A stretch of DNA of 64,000 nucleotides from Peronospora farinosa (GCA_947646735.1 CANTFK010000766.1:248001-312000); one strand, 5' to 3'; shown: positions 20,525 through 31,821, counted from the first letter of the stretch. Numbers and translations: made by a program. Notes: generated by a model from the letters alone, not told the origin.

Positions 20525-20589
20525 AATGTTGGTCAAAAACAGCCTGTAAGCAGAAAATAGCTGCTTACAGGCTGTTTTTGACCAACATT
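20525..20589. repeat. Perfect inverted repeat, 29-bp arms
   Basis: Arms at 20,525-20,553 and 20,561-20,589 are exact reverse complements, separated by a 7-base loop AAAATAG. Each arm contains GGTCAAAAACAGCCTGTAAG or its complement. Such perfection implies a recent event or selection. Confidence 0.95.
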
Positions 20590-20590
20590 T

Positions 20591-20665
20591 TCAGAGGGGC
20601 CTTTCATTTCCTCTAATAATTCTAGATAATTTAGAGTCTTAAAAGGAAATGAAAGGCTCCTCTGA
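20591..20665. repeat. Second inverted repeat, 22-bp arms
   Basis: Arms at 20,591-20,612 and 20,644-20,665 are reverse complements with one mismatch; each contains CTTTCATTTCCT or its complement. It begins one base after the preceding hairpin ends. Confidence 0.9.
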
Positions 20666-20854
20666 AATGTCTAAATGATTAAATATTCGTAGCTTGCATT
20701 GTTATCAGACCTCCCATTCAGATTCATGTTCATAAATCTGATTCATGAGGTCATAAAATTAAATCACGCGATAATTCTGGTTCTCGATCCATGACTCATG
20801 TAATTTATTGACTAGAGACTTTTAATTACCGTTTTAGACTCTTTACAAAAATAA

Positions 20855-21090
20855 ATGATGTATTTAGAACTCGTTAAGAGCCATTTAATTGGATTTTTTA
20901 ACCTAAAGAAAACCTTATTTCCTGTAAAAATTCTTTCAGGCAAACCAATGCCTCAGTCAACCTATGAGCTCCTGTTCCACCTCGCGACTTTCGTTTCGAA
21001 GAAAAAGATTTTTGTCAAAGGGGCACTGATGGCAGGAATGACCAAGATGCTCCTGGCATCATTGTGTGAGTGATATCATTTGTTCATTTC
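20855..21090 (-). pseudogene. hAT transposase C-terminal relic A
   Basis: The minus-strand reading aligns with the clearer relic at 25,090-25,398: ILVIPAISAP here versus ILDIPSPRAPSERV there, followed by an RSS segment. The DNA is also visibly similar between the two places (for example around GGGGCACTGATGGCAGGAATG). This corresponds to the dimerisation domain at the end of hAT transposases. Several stops show that it is dead. Confidence 0.55.
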
Positions 21091-21529
21091 AATATGTCAT
21101 CAGCTATAGATACATTTCAGTTGACAAACTGTATATTTGTCATGAATCTGAATCATAAATCAGGCCGTGATTTATGTGGAAATGATTCGAATTGGAGGTC
21201 TAATTATTATGCAAAATGCTCCAATCTAGATAGTTTTTGCTGCAAAACTAACCAATCAGATACTTTAAAAGGACCGCACCGACAGACAGAGGGACGTACA
21301 CTATTCTATTATATTTGTTGTCATATACTTTTTGCTCGGAGCATATCCTTCGATGGACGCTTGGTAGTCTAAACAAAAAGAGAGATCTAACAAAAAAGTA
21401 TTTTTAGGTTATGTACGAATCGGGCCATTTGGAAGATTTCTTTTTCTCATTAAACCAATAAAGCAGAACTTGAGTTGTGTGTACCTTGTTGTGCATTGAA
21501 TAATCGAGCCACGAGCTACGAGTCAAAGA

Positions 21530-22409
21530 TGAATGAATTTGATGTCGACCGTCTGATTAAACAGATGGTGAATTTTATTTATCTGAAAACGCAAGAGAAA
21601 GCCAATGCGATTCGCATGAAGGTAAAAAGTCGCTGAGAATAGTTGTTTTATCGTATTTAGGCGGGAAAAATACAGTAAAGAAGCAAAAACCAATGCTTCG
21701 TATTGAGGACTCCTGGACATTTGTAGTTTGATTTTTTACTACATGTAGACAAAGCATGATTTTTATTAAGAAAACAAGCAGATGCTAGTGCATAACGCTA
21801 AACGTAAGCTTTAGGAAGAGTACAAACGCAAAGAGAAGGAGCATGAAGTAAACAAGCACATGGGTGTTAGCTGATACTTTATGTTTCAATTGTTAAAACC
21901 AAGTTTTGACGGTTTTATTGATATGGTACAGTGCTCGGTCGGCTGAAATTGGTGCTTCATGACGACCAAAATGATCACTTAGGACGAGTTACTGAAAACG
22001 CTTATTGTAAAGGGGTAAAGCCCGCTGAAGAACTACACGACCTCGGACCTCAAAGATATGGGTTCTTTTACGTGACCTCATCGTCCAGAGTCTGGTCAAG
22101 CTATTTGAGACAGATGTAGTGGTCGCAGTACGTGCCAAAGACGTGGAAGTTGCTGAGATGGTAGTTACGGAAGCCACGGACAAGTACATTGCTACGATGA
22201 AGAAGGAGGCTTACTTGGACGTGAACGAGGTCAAGGTGACGGTAAACAAGATCGGTGACGGCATGTTATCGAACGCCAAGGCTGGTGGTGTTGTGCTATA
22301 CGCCAAGCAGGGCAAGATCGTGTGTGACAACACGCTGGACACGCGCCTGGACCAGATCTACTACGATCTGAAGCCAACGGTGCACAATATGTGTAACTCT
22401 GGATTCTAA
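21530..22409 (+). pseudogene. V-type H+-ATPase subunit E, broken copy
   Basis: The start reads MNEFDVDRLIKQMVNFIY, then EKANAIRMK, the conserved N-terminus of V-ATPase subunit E, followed by a GT donor. The next recognisable piece, EEYKRKEKEHEV (about 21,810-21,850), is preceded in frame by a TAG where Gln is expected. The C-terminal part (22,090-22,409) is clean: VQSLVKLFETDVVVAVRAKD, KKEAYLDVNEVKVTVNK, GGVVLYAKQGKIVCDNTLD and IYYDLKPTV. In between, frames change at least twice. Subunit E is a peripheral stalk of the vacuolar proton pump and is essential, so an intact copy should exist elsewhere. Confidence 0.75.
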
Positions 22410-22556
22410 AAGGGAGAGGCGTCATATCCAGGTTGATGGTACTGTCTGGAGGATACACAATACGGTAATCTAGTCGACTCGGAATGAACACTAAGCCCTA
22501 GCAAGGTTTGTGCCATATTTTTTGACTGTTTACGTACGGCATGCTTGCAATTGCGT

Positions 22557-23483
22557 TTATGATGATTGAAGCAGATCTTGAAGTCTCCATTGTTGCCATT
22601 CTGCGCCTTCTTCGCTTTTTTTGATACCAGTAGTAAGCAAGACAGGATACGAGTCAACATCTGAGAACAAAGAGCTAGTCTCAGGCATCCACATCGCCGA
22701 GTAGGGCCCGTACGCAACACTCACGAGATGAATCGAATCAAGCTGTGTACACTTGAAATGCCAGTCAATAGCACGCTGACCATCCAAAATAAGCTCCCAT
22801 TGGGATGAATCCCCTCGGACAAACTCGACCCGTAACATCAAGAAGCCCAGACCAATGCCCACCGCCTTAATGTATGCCTCCTTGAGCGACCATAGTTCAT
22901 AGAATCGGGTATATTGAGTATCTTCGTCCTCCACATCGCAAATGTAATTCCACTCCGTCGGATTAAAGTGATCAGCAAAAGCTCGAAAAAACTCCTCGGC
23001 TGACTTCTTATAAAGAGGTCGGTCTGCTAGTCGGACAACATCTACGCCAACTAAAGTCCGAGAATCGCTGACAATTGCCACGATGGTCCCATGATGGGAG
23101 ACATTGTAATTCCACAATGGAGGAGCGAGACTTCCGGTCGGTCGCCTCCAGTATGGTTTATTCTGCAACAAGTAACGACACAAGTAATGACACAACTTAT
23201 TATGTGTCTACTACCACTAATGATACGCAACATTATCCATCGACCGCACCTCAGGAGTACGTTGTATCTCGATGTTCTCGTAGTTTACATGGAAGAGTTC
23301 GTGGATGAGCTGCCGCTGCAGCAAGCGGCTCGCGAGTGCCAGCTTTTGGTCTTTTGCAAACACAAAGCGTGTCACCTGCTTTTGTTCATTTGCCGGGAGC
23401 TGTAGCATAAGACGTTGCCAATCCGGAGATGTTGCCTTCCACTCGGAGACGTCGACGAAGCGAAGACAGTGTAATGGTGACAT
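22557..23483 (-). CDS. 4'-phosphopantetheinyl transferase (AASDHPPT/Sfp-like)
   Basis: Two exons, 23,483-23,250 and 23,162-22,557, joined across an 87-bp GT-AG intron, give 279 residues. Exon 2 carries the superfamily signatures: NYNVSHHG (about 96-103), VGVDVV (116-121, metal-binding Asp) and ELWSLKEAYIKAVGIGLG (about 167-184, with the second metal-binding Glu). The enzyme moves phosphopantetheine from CoA to a Ser on carrier proteins of fatty-acid, polyketide or lysine-related synthesis. The ATG at 23,483 is chosen because homologous residues (RFVDVSEW) start right after it; the frame extends upstream without conserved sequence. The length equals that of human AASDHPPT-type enzymes. Confidence 0.87.
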
Positions 23484-24420
23484 GGGTAAAAGGAAAATGA
23501 AAGTGACGACGATGAGTGGAGTGGCTATGTCAAAAAGTGTTACATTGGACAAGTTAAACAACCAAAATATAGAGACCTTTGAAGCGGAAAAAGACCTACC
23601 GTTTGCACACTTAAGTAAGCCAACTAAGTCTCTCAAACAATCAAGTCCCGTAATTGCGTCATGCGAATTACGAGGTGATTGGCTGTAAGAGAAGGATGGA
23701 TGTCTATATTGCTTCACTATTTCTCGCTCAGCTTACATCCACACTAAGATGCTCGCTGGTATCAGCTGGTCTAAGTCAGAAGTTGACAATCATTTGCTTG
23801 ATTGACGTGTCTTACGAAATGAAATCTACAGTAGACTGTCAATTGCAATCCAGTCGAAGATAATGGTCGCTGGCGTGCCTCCATAGCAGGTACTGTAACA
23901 TGGCGGCAGTGGATCGACTCGAAAAGTGTCTGAATTAGTACAGTTCGTCGCCGTGACCCGGTAAGTCCTGAAAGCGGCTTCATTTTTGTTCGATACTACG
24001 TGTGCAGATCACCTGAGGCAGGCCAAACTTAACGGTGCATCCTACTCGTGTTTTACTTGTTGCTGCTGTTACGGCTGCTGTTGATGTGGTGCTGCCGTTT
24101 TATTGAACGTTGTAATGCCGACACAAGCGGCATTTCGTCGAGCCGGGTAGAGGATGTCGAGGAGCTAGGTATTTGTAAATAGACGTGGTATTGGAAAGGC
24201 AAACTAGCTCTCATAAAAATGACACAGCTTTCCAAGGGATTGATCGGAAGGTGCTGCCATTCTTTCCTTTTTTTCAATATAATTTTGATTATTTTATTGA
24301 TAGCAAACTCTCAAATTCACTTCATTAGAGGCTCAGAAAATGTTTGAAAGCTAAGAATAATGATGTTATACGTACCTCATTTGTCAACTTGTTGAAATGT
24401 GTAGTTTCATGTAGGCCTCC
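23484..24420. other. Upstream region of the transferase gene, no further gene seen
   Basis: Several short ORFs occur on both strands, but none shows a family signature or good coding character. The promoter of the phosphopantetheinyl transferase should lie near 23,490-23,720. Confidence 0.4.
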
Positions 24421-24424
24421 TAAT

Positions 24425-24530
24425 CAAATCATTTTTACATGAATCACGCCTGATTCATGATTCAGATTCGTTTTTCTAGAACTGATTCATGATTCGAATA
24501 GTAAGCTCGTCAACTGAATCATAAACTTTT
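24425..24530. repeat. Cluster of GATTCATGATTC-type motifs
   Basis: Variants of GATTCATGATTC and its complement occur several times here and also near 20,715-20,755, 21,142-21,165 and 26,536-26,550. These positions lie on both sides of the two hAT relics, suggesting sub-terminal transposase-binding repeats. Confidence 0.45.
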
Positions 24531-25089
24531 CTTATTAGAATAGACGAACTTTGTAAGCCCGTTACATAATTTGACACTAACAATAAGTGGTCAATAAGAA
24601 TATTACAGTTAATAATATTTGAGATTATCACCTTGTCCTAAAATATTTTGTCCCTGCTTCTCCTTAAAGTTGAAGATGCCCTTTAATTGGTTGATATAGG
24701 CCGTTATATTAACCAAGGCGCTGACCAATGACCGATGGATGCGCGCAATGAATGAAGGGCACGAGGATAACCAACATATTTGTATTATATATAGTTTAGA
24801 CAAGGTTATAAATGATTTAGTTTTATTAGATACTTAACTATATTAGATACAGTTCTCATTTTCTCTACTTCTAAGCGTGTTTTCAGGAAGTAAAGCTTCC
24901 TCTGTCTCTTTAAGATCAGAACCTCGAGGCACCTGCTTTCACTGTTATCAGTGAAGGTTGATTATACGAAAGAATAATCAAGAGGGTGCTCCATTTCAAA
25001 CTTGCTCCTGACATCACTCACACAACGATAGCCTTTTGATCACCACATTTTTATACTCCCAACAAAACATATGATGTATTCAGATCTAG

Positions 25090-26340
25090 CTAAAAACTAA
25101 TTAAAACGGATGATTCCACGTAAAGGAAGCCCTGTTTCCTGTAAATTTCTTGCAGAAACACCAATGCCTCAGTTGACTTAGCGGACAATGAGCTCCTGTC
25201 CCGCCTCAAGACTCTCCTTCCGGAGGAACATACTCTTTCTGAAGGGGCACGGGGGGAAGGAATGTCCAAGATGCTACTGGCCATCGTGGCAACGGTAGGG
25301 AATTGATAATGGTTCATTTTCCACCATGCCAGAGAGTCGGTGGTCGATATACAATCCTTAAAGCCCAGTACCTGTTTATCTTCTCCACGTATCCTCAAGA
25401 CGATGATTCATCCTCTATTTGGCTGCCCCATCCGAAGATTTCCTCCTTGAGAGACGACACCTGATCTCCAGTTGATTGTTTCCCCGACGCTGGTCCCTCT
25501 TCTTGATTTTTTTATATAAAAATTGCACATTTGCAAGAATCCCAGCCTTTCCACAATCTGGAAGCAAATATCTTTGAGCTGTTCTCCACTGTGGCCACCT
25601 AAATGTCAACAAAAAATTTCAGTATGTCAAATATTAGACATTCAGCTTGACATCATGCTTACCTTTATTTCACATCATGCTTACCTTTAATATTTTCCAA
25701 AGCGAAGGTAATCCTTTCCATTTCAAATTCTGTGCTGATCCAGTGGCTTGTCAGGCTCATAGAGGCGTTCCTTCTTGCTGGAGTGCTTCAGCAATCAGTC
25801 CATTCTTCAAAACCTTTTCGGCCCAGTGCTACAAACTGACCAGATGTAGCTGAAATGCCCATAATAGCGTCGCGTCTGCCCTTACCATAATATTTGGAGT
25901 TTTGCAAAAGGTTTTTTTCGACTGTGTTGAAAGCCAAATTCAATTCAGCAATCACCTGCAGCATGGCAGTCTTGAGATTAACCCGTGTCTAATCCTATTC
26001 AGACAGACAGATAATTTTTTGTCAAACGATACAGTGTGGCGTGACGCGTCACTCTCTATTTCTGAAAATATTAGCTTAACAATTGATCCATTCGAGGCTT
26101 TTGACAACAAAGAATCCAGGAACATGGTGCCAGCAGGCCGAACAATGCCCTCACTGCTGATTTTATGCTCTTGCCGGAAATGCCTGTTAATATTGCTCTG
26201 GCCAGTACCTCCCCTGATCACGAACTTCCTTACACAGCTTTTCAAGACGGAACATTCGTATGTATTCTCTAGGACTCCATTTTTTCTCCTTCACGAGCTC
26301 CACATGATCCCAGATGGAGCTTTTCTCTGCTTCCTTTCGG
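25090..26340 (-). pseudogene. hAT transposase relic B (BED finger and dimerisation domain)
   Basis: On the minus strand, the first part (26,250-26,320) reads SIWDHVELVKEK and, after a frameshift at a run of A, a BED-type zinc finger: CSVLKSCVRKF, then GTGQSNINRHFRQEHK (about 26,180-26,240). At the other end, the ORF 25,398-25,090 reads DSLAWWKMNHYQFPTVA, RAPSERV and RSSLSAKSTEALVFLQE, the classic hAT C-terminal dimerisation domain. The middle is far too short for the RNase H-like catalytic core, so an internal deletion has removed it. hAT elements move DNA by cut and paste. Confidence 0.75.
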
Positions 26341-27062
26341 AGCTGACGGCACTGCCATCCTTAACGCCGGCTTGCGTTTCTCCACGGCCCAGGTGACTAG
26401 CACTATCCGAGGAGTAAGTTTCCTGTGACTGGTTATCCAAAGCTAGTTTTGTGTGTGAAGGTAGAATGACTGAAATGGTATAATGATTCCGGTTAAGGAG
26501 CTTTTTTTAAAAGGTAGGGATTGGGTTATATTAATCATGAATCTGAAAAGGAGGCCTCGTTTCATGTCATCGTTTTGACAGGTTAGCCTCTAAAATGTGG
26601 TCTAAACCCATGGAATCTTACTATAAATTTGTCACCCAAGTTTACAAAACGATTAAGCCCGGCGTTTGGGATAAGTTAGGCCGAAGGTACATAATGTAAA
26701 CGGTCTCTAGAATATGATAAATAGTTGTCATGTATGACCTACAAATTTAGGTAAGAGGCAGTCTGACCCAAAGCTGACCGCAGCATAAAAAATTCAAGGA
26801 GAGGAAGCTGTGAGTAATACTCCGCAGCTACATCTGGGTATTTCACATGCTTCAGCAAATAGAAGCTCCGTTCGATCAATCACGTATAGTCGGGAGGTCA
26901 CAATTACACCATGTAAATCGATGATTGGACCCTCTCTTTTTAGCAACAGTCGTTCAATCAATTCGAAAAAACATCGGAGTAACGGTCAACGCTGATTTAT
27001 TGTCTCACAGCATACGGTCAATCATGCGTACGTACCTTTGTTTCTAGTGGATACTGTTATCC
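26341..27062. other. Inter-element sequence, no gene seen
   Basis: Nothing beyond chance ORFs is visible. One copy of the AATCATGAATCTG motif lies near 26,536, consistent with the outer part of the hAT relic. Confidence 0.4.
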
Positions 27063-27650
27063 TGTAGACGGGCACTTCAACAAAGCTGCCACTTGGTACC
27101 AATACACATCTCCAAAAAAATCAGAGGAAGCGATTAGACCGTCTTACCTCCGCGTGCGGTGGTGGTGGTGTTGTTCAGCCGCTTAAAGTGCCTAACCAGC
27201 TGTTGCCGGCCGCTTAAAGCGATCCGCGCAACGAGCTTTAAAACAAGCACCTACCTGCGTCACGGAAGCTGTTTCCAGTCTTCCTGTGCGCAGTGACTGT
27301 GATGTAGTAAATTCAAGACTGACTTATATTAAATAGAATTTACTAAATATAAATCTAACTACTGATTGGTCAAATATAAAAAACGGATACGCGTCTCTTT
27401 AGAATCGTATCCTTACGTGCGAGCTTAAAACATTTTAAGCTCGATGATGACTTTCGTCTGTGACGCCATCATGACGCCTAGTCCCAACTGGCGTCATCCC
27501 CGTTGAATGTGAATCCATCCATGGATATCACATTTACGAGGGTGTTCGCATTATGTGCCTTGGGAGGTCCATGGTACCATGTAACCTATTAGAACTCCCC
27601 GTTAAGCATCATATACTTAGCGAGCTCGTGAAACTAGATGCCCTGTTACA
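27063..27650 (-). repeat. LTR3 of the Gypsy-1 family
   Basis: Plus-strand ends TGTAGACGGG and CTGTTACA. It aligns along most of its length with LTR1 and LTR2. The hairpins are partly eroded. It is followed by the same polypurine tract and antisense ORF start as in Gypsy-1, so it is a 3' LTR of a second, truncated copy. Confidence 0.88.
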
Positions 27651-28590
27651 ATTCCCTTCTTTAAGACGATTTTTACACTTTTGTAAATCATCGACAACGA
27701 GACGATGCCGCCGAAACGTGATAAGGCTGATGGGTCGCCTGCAAGGCGCCCATGCAGACCTTCACAAAGCGCACGCGCCTCGATAACTCTCAGCCGTCGC
27801 TAAGTGTCTCTGTGACAACGCCGACATATAATGTCACCTTGTCAGCAGAGAACACCGATCCATCCCACTATGGTGCGGGTAAAGACTTGTCTCTCATTGT
27901 TTACTACAATGCGAGCACGTCATTGCCATCATACCAAAGTGGTGGTGAGAACAGTGCTCTGATGGGACATTTGTTCCCATCATTTGAGACACCCAACTTT
28001 CAGGAAGCTTCCATGCTTCCTGGCAGCGAGGGTCATGTCTCGTCGTTTGCGTCAACGATCGCAGCGACCACAACTGAGCGCGCTGCTTCGAAATAAGTAG
28101 TCGCGAATCAACAGCAGGTCGGCGATTCAAAATCGACCGCCTCTATCAACCCTACGTCTGACGTCTCGACAATCCATAATGGAGAGTCAGACTCAGGCGA
28201 GGGTGAGCAAAAAGCTCTTTCTACTTCAAAGTTGACCTCACTAGCACGCCGTCGCGAGGTCGGCTACGTGAGTGATGGTTTGCCACCAATGCCACCGCCA
28301 TACAAGTGGTTACACGCGAGTGGAAATAGTGCGATTCTCCTAAAGCTGCCACTATTGACGCTAATAAACGTTTTAGCGTCTGTTCATCATGGAAAAGGCA
28401 GGGCAAAGCACGAGGTCGTGCTTTCTCTATCCACGTCGTGCTGCGTTCTATCGAAACAGCCGATAAATACGAGACAAAGCTACTGCGCCGTCTTCTACCG
28501 CATGCAGATGCAGTGAACAGTGATCGCAGCGAACCAGCTTCGCTATGACGCGTGCGAGGGAAATATCCGGTGATAAAATACCCTCAGACC
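27651..28590 (+). pseudogene. Second copy of the Gypsy-1 antisense ORF region
   Basis: Sequence from the purine tract onward is nearly identical to 6,934-7,860, including the MPPKRDKADG start, the one-base loss near 27,745 and the TAA after the 114-codon ORF (27,752-28,096). Similarity stops near 28,590, where Gypsy-3 sequence begins. Shared defects show that both copies descend from an already damaged parent. Confidence 0.75.
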
Positions 28591-28599
28591 CTTCTCGAT

Positions 28600-29600
28600 A
28601 CGCTGCTCGTACGACAGCAACGGTCCATCAACGCGTAGCGCTTGATGTTATCTCGTGTTGGTTTAGTCAACTTCGCGAGTGAAATTTTGCTCGGATCTTT
28701 GAGATAATTAATGAATTACGCATAGAAGGAATCATTTGCATAAGATTCAGCGATCTCAGCTCGTATCGACAGCACGGTTTTCATAATCATCGAATTGAGC
28801 CCCAGATGGTTGCAACACGCGCTGCATATCATCGTCGTCATTAACACCCTCTGATTAATGAGCCAGGTGGCGCCGAGGATCGTAATCCGGACGACGAGAA
28901 ATCGCGTCAGCGAGAATATTATTTTTTCCAGGCTTGTAATGCACCACAAAATAATACTCGGCGAAAAATGACAACCACCGTGCCATTCGCTGGGAAAAGT
29001 GAGGGCTCTTGACGGAGGTACGCAATAATACGTGATTTGTGTAGATAGAAAACATCTTTTCGCCGAGCAAATATACTATGAACTTGATTAGCGCGTAACG
29101 CATAGCGAAACGTTCCTTTTCGTGTACCGGATAATTTTTGTTTGAAGGCTTCATCTGTCGTACGACGCGCTCTCGACCCTCGTCATCAAATTGCATGAGG
29201 GCACATCCTATAGCAAAATTGCTCGCGTCACATACGACGTGAAATGGCTTGGAGTCATTAAGTAGCATCAGCACTGGTGCCTCGGACTAGCTTTTCTTCA
29301 CGGAGTCGAAGACAGATTAATGTTCTGCCTTCTATATCCAGACTGCGTCTTTCTTGAGCAAATTCGATAATGGCTGAAACGGCTCGGCATAATTCTTCGT
29401 ATACTTATGCAAGTAATTCGCCATACCGAGCCATTGAAGCAATTCAGTTTGGTTCCTGAGGCGTTGACCAGGAAAAGATCGATGAGATCTTTTCAGGATC
29501 AGCGGCAACACCTTCATTTCTGACGTAGCATCCGAGTACTGGAATCTCGGGAGCTCAGAAGACACATTTCTTCAAATTCGCATACAATTATTCTCGCGTA
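28600..29600 (-). pseudogene. Gypsy-3 RT/RNase H fragment
   Basis: Minus-strand ORFs carry LGMANYLHKYTKNYAE and LSNLLKKDAVW (29,332-29,565), then DSKPFHVVCDASNFAIGC, ALMQFDDEGRERVV, ALIKFIVYLLG and ADAISRRPDYDPR (28,855-29,274). This is closer to the RNase H of Gypsy-2 than to that of Gypsy-1. The junction with the truncated Gypsy-1 copy is near 28,600. It is inactive: no gag, protease or integrase is joined to it. Confidence 0.8.
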
Positions 29601-30008
29601 TAACTTGAAACACCTGCCTCAAATGTCGAAGGTGTACCTCCGTAGCGCTGAGCTGTTGATCAGCACGACTGAACAAAAATGTCATTAAAGTAGCTCGGTG
29701 CAAAGTCGCGAAGTGGACGAAGTACTTGTAGGTTCAACTTGCGTAGCTTGAGCCGGCTTACACCTGTCGAAGTGCGAACGGGTCTCCCGCCCGGAACAGG
29801 TAAGATGACGGAGAAGATACTAAGGGGCGCTTAAAGCTGTTTCGTAGAATGCAAAATACGAGTGTGTTTACTACTAACTTATTCTTTGTAAGCTTTTCTT
29901 GTCTAACCTTAGCCCTTCACTCTAGAGGACGCCACGTGTCGACTCTGAGAGGAATAACTAGCTCTCCGAGACCCTGGATTTGTACTGAATCTGCGCTGTT
30001 GGGACCTC
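29601..30008. other. Remnant between Gypsy-3 and LTR C
   Basis: A short minus-strand continuation of RT-like sequence fades near 29,740. The remainder to 30,008 shows no gene, and no primer-binding site of the TGGTAGCACT type next to LTR C. Confidence 0.4.
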
Positions 30009-30332
30009 GTGCAACGGAGCTAAGATTATCGTTACTAGCTTACACGCGCATTTGAGAAGATTTAAGCCCAAGTTTTAGGTATTAAGTAAAATTAACTTTG
30101 ATTTTATTTTTGTTATAATTTGTACTAATTTACGGAGATTATTAAGTACGACCGTGTTCCCGCCTTTCAGGAACCACTCATTCTTTATTAGTGGTCCATA
30201 TTGCATCTTTAGGATCCGATAATAAATCAATAATAAATTATCGCACTGTGCCCGTTTTTCAGGCACAGCACCTGCCTACAAATGTAATTGTTTATTTCTG
30301 TTTGCGTTCTATATGCAATGTTGCCCATTATA
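30009..30332 (-). repeat. LTR C, inverted and diverged copy of the Gypsy-2 LTR
   Basis: Its plus strand aligns, with many substitutions, to the reverse complement of LTR A: shared pieces include TTAAGCCCAAGT, GTGTTCCCGCCTTTC and GGCACAGCACCTGC. It starts TGCAACGG and ends CCATTATA. It faces LTR A across 109 bp. Confidence 0.75.
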
Positions 30333-30441
30333 CCCTGTCTCCTCGGTGATCTTTTGCCCTGTCCTCTTTGCGGACCTGTGCCCCATTCCACTGTCCACAT
30401 CGGGGACCGGTACCGCTGTCTCCCTCATGATTCTGTACCCC
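30333..30441. repeat. Degenerate minisatellite, left of Gypsy-2
   Basis: Loosely repeated blocks around GACCTG(T/G)CCC and CCTGTCC, roughly 25-28 bp apart, resemble those to the right of Gypsy-2 at 38,821-38,945. This suggests that Gypsy-2 landed inside a tandem repeat. Confidence 0.5.
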
Positions 30442-30759
30442 TGTAATGGCATAGCATTAACATAGATAAACAATTACATATGTTAGCAGGTGCTGTGCCC
30501 GAATAGCGAACACGGCGTGGCAATTTATTATTGGTTTATTATTGGGGCCTAAAGTCCCAATATGGACCAATGACAAATTAATCTGAAATTGTGTGGTTCC
30601 CGAAAGGCGGGAACACTGTCGTATTTATTACGACTAAAATCTTCGTAATTAGTATGAAGGAAAACAAATATATAAATTTACTGAATACCTGTTACTTGGG
30701 CTTAAGTCTTTCTCAAGCGCACGTGTGAGCTAGTGACGGTACGTTCTAGCCCCGTTACA
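30442..30759 (+). repeat. LTR A (5' LTR of Gypsy-2)
   Basis: Begins TGTAATGGCATAGC and ends CCCCGTTACA, with TGTAA/TTACA inverted ends. It is very similar to LTR B, apart from a short extra segment at the start of LTR B. Confidence 0.92.
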
Positions 30760-30761
30760 CC

Positions 30762-30776
30762 TGGTAGCACTTAGTA
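30762..30776 (+). other. Primer-binding site of Gypsy-2
   Basis: TGGTAGCACTTAGTA lies two bases after LTR A. It matches the Gypsy-1 site in its first ten bases. Confidence 0.6.
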
Positions 30777-31034
30777 TTCCTCCCTATGCCCGAGTTTGGG
30801 ATAATCGAATCGTCATACTTTAACGCTTTCGACCTTCCCCCATCTTACTGGTGTTGAGTGGGATGCCCTTAATCGCCCCGAAGCGATATCGGGAGGGCAT
30901 TTGTCGCGTCGCTGATAAGATCAGAGACGCCTGATGCGCAATGTCTCGCCATACATGAGGAGTTTATGACACGCGAGCTCGCCGAATCCAACTGGCGAGG
31001 TTTGACTGCCTCGCGACATTAACATAATGAGGCC

Positions 31035-31821
31035 GTGAAGATGGAAACCTCCTTCTTCTCAGGAGAAGGTACAGATCGATTGTCGCTGAATCGATGGTTC
31101 CGAAAAGTTAATATCGCCATTGCCTCGAGACTTCTTGAGGCTCTCCAGGCGAAGGTCAACTTCCTTCTTTCCCGCCTCATTGGGAAGGCCAAGGAGTGGG
31201 CCCTTGGTCAGTCAGCTCTTTGTGGACGAGCACGCGTTCCCCACCCTAGATACCATCCAGGAAGATATTCGTCTTGCCTTCGGGCCACCGCAAAAGGAGA
31301 AATTGGTGCGCTCAAGATTCCTGTCGATGCGACAGGGAAAAATGGTGATGCGCGAATACGTGCAGATGACTAGGCATCTGTCGTCGTGTATTATCACGCA
31401 CCCCATGGACATGTACACGCAATTGAATGTCTTTGTGGATGGTATGCGTGAAGGGCAGACACGCTTATCGCTCGAGCGCGCGCAGCCTGCCACATTGAAG
31501 GAGGCATTTTCTGTTGACCTCCGTGAGGACTTTAGGGTCACAAAGGCCAATGAAAAACCCTCGGTCGTCACCGTTCCCCGGCCTTTTGGTCCGGGACCTA
31601 TGTAGATCGACGTGATTAAGTCGTCGGGTGATCGACGATGTGTCATTTCCCATAAGGGTGACGCTCGCACCGGGCGTCAAATGGTTTGCTTTCGTTGTCG
31701 TAAGCCAGGACATCGCGCGGCTGAGTGCCGTGCGCCAGCGCCGATATCGGTGCAAGTAATGGATGCCCATCATGAGGGTGCTGTACCGGCCGCACGTCCA
31801 AAACACGGTCGGGGACAGTAG
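31035..31821 (+). pseudogene. Gypsy-2 gag
   Basis: Three overlapping frames together give gag: an N-terminal capsid part ([19 protein letters not shown]), a middle retrotransposon-gag part ([20 protein letters not shown], then VFVDGMREGQTRLSLERAQP) and a CCHC zinc knuckle CFRCRKPGHRAAEC at about 31,690-31,730. A frameshift near 31,200 and a TAG near 31,605 break it. Confidence 0.83.

Noticed and set aside
23217..23717. Transferase start at 23,717
   Set aside because: The first 78 codons show no conserved residues, and the ATG at 23,483 precedes the first conserved segment directly.
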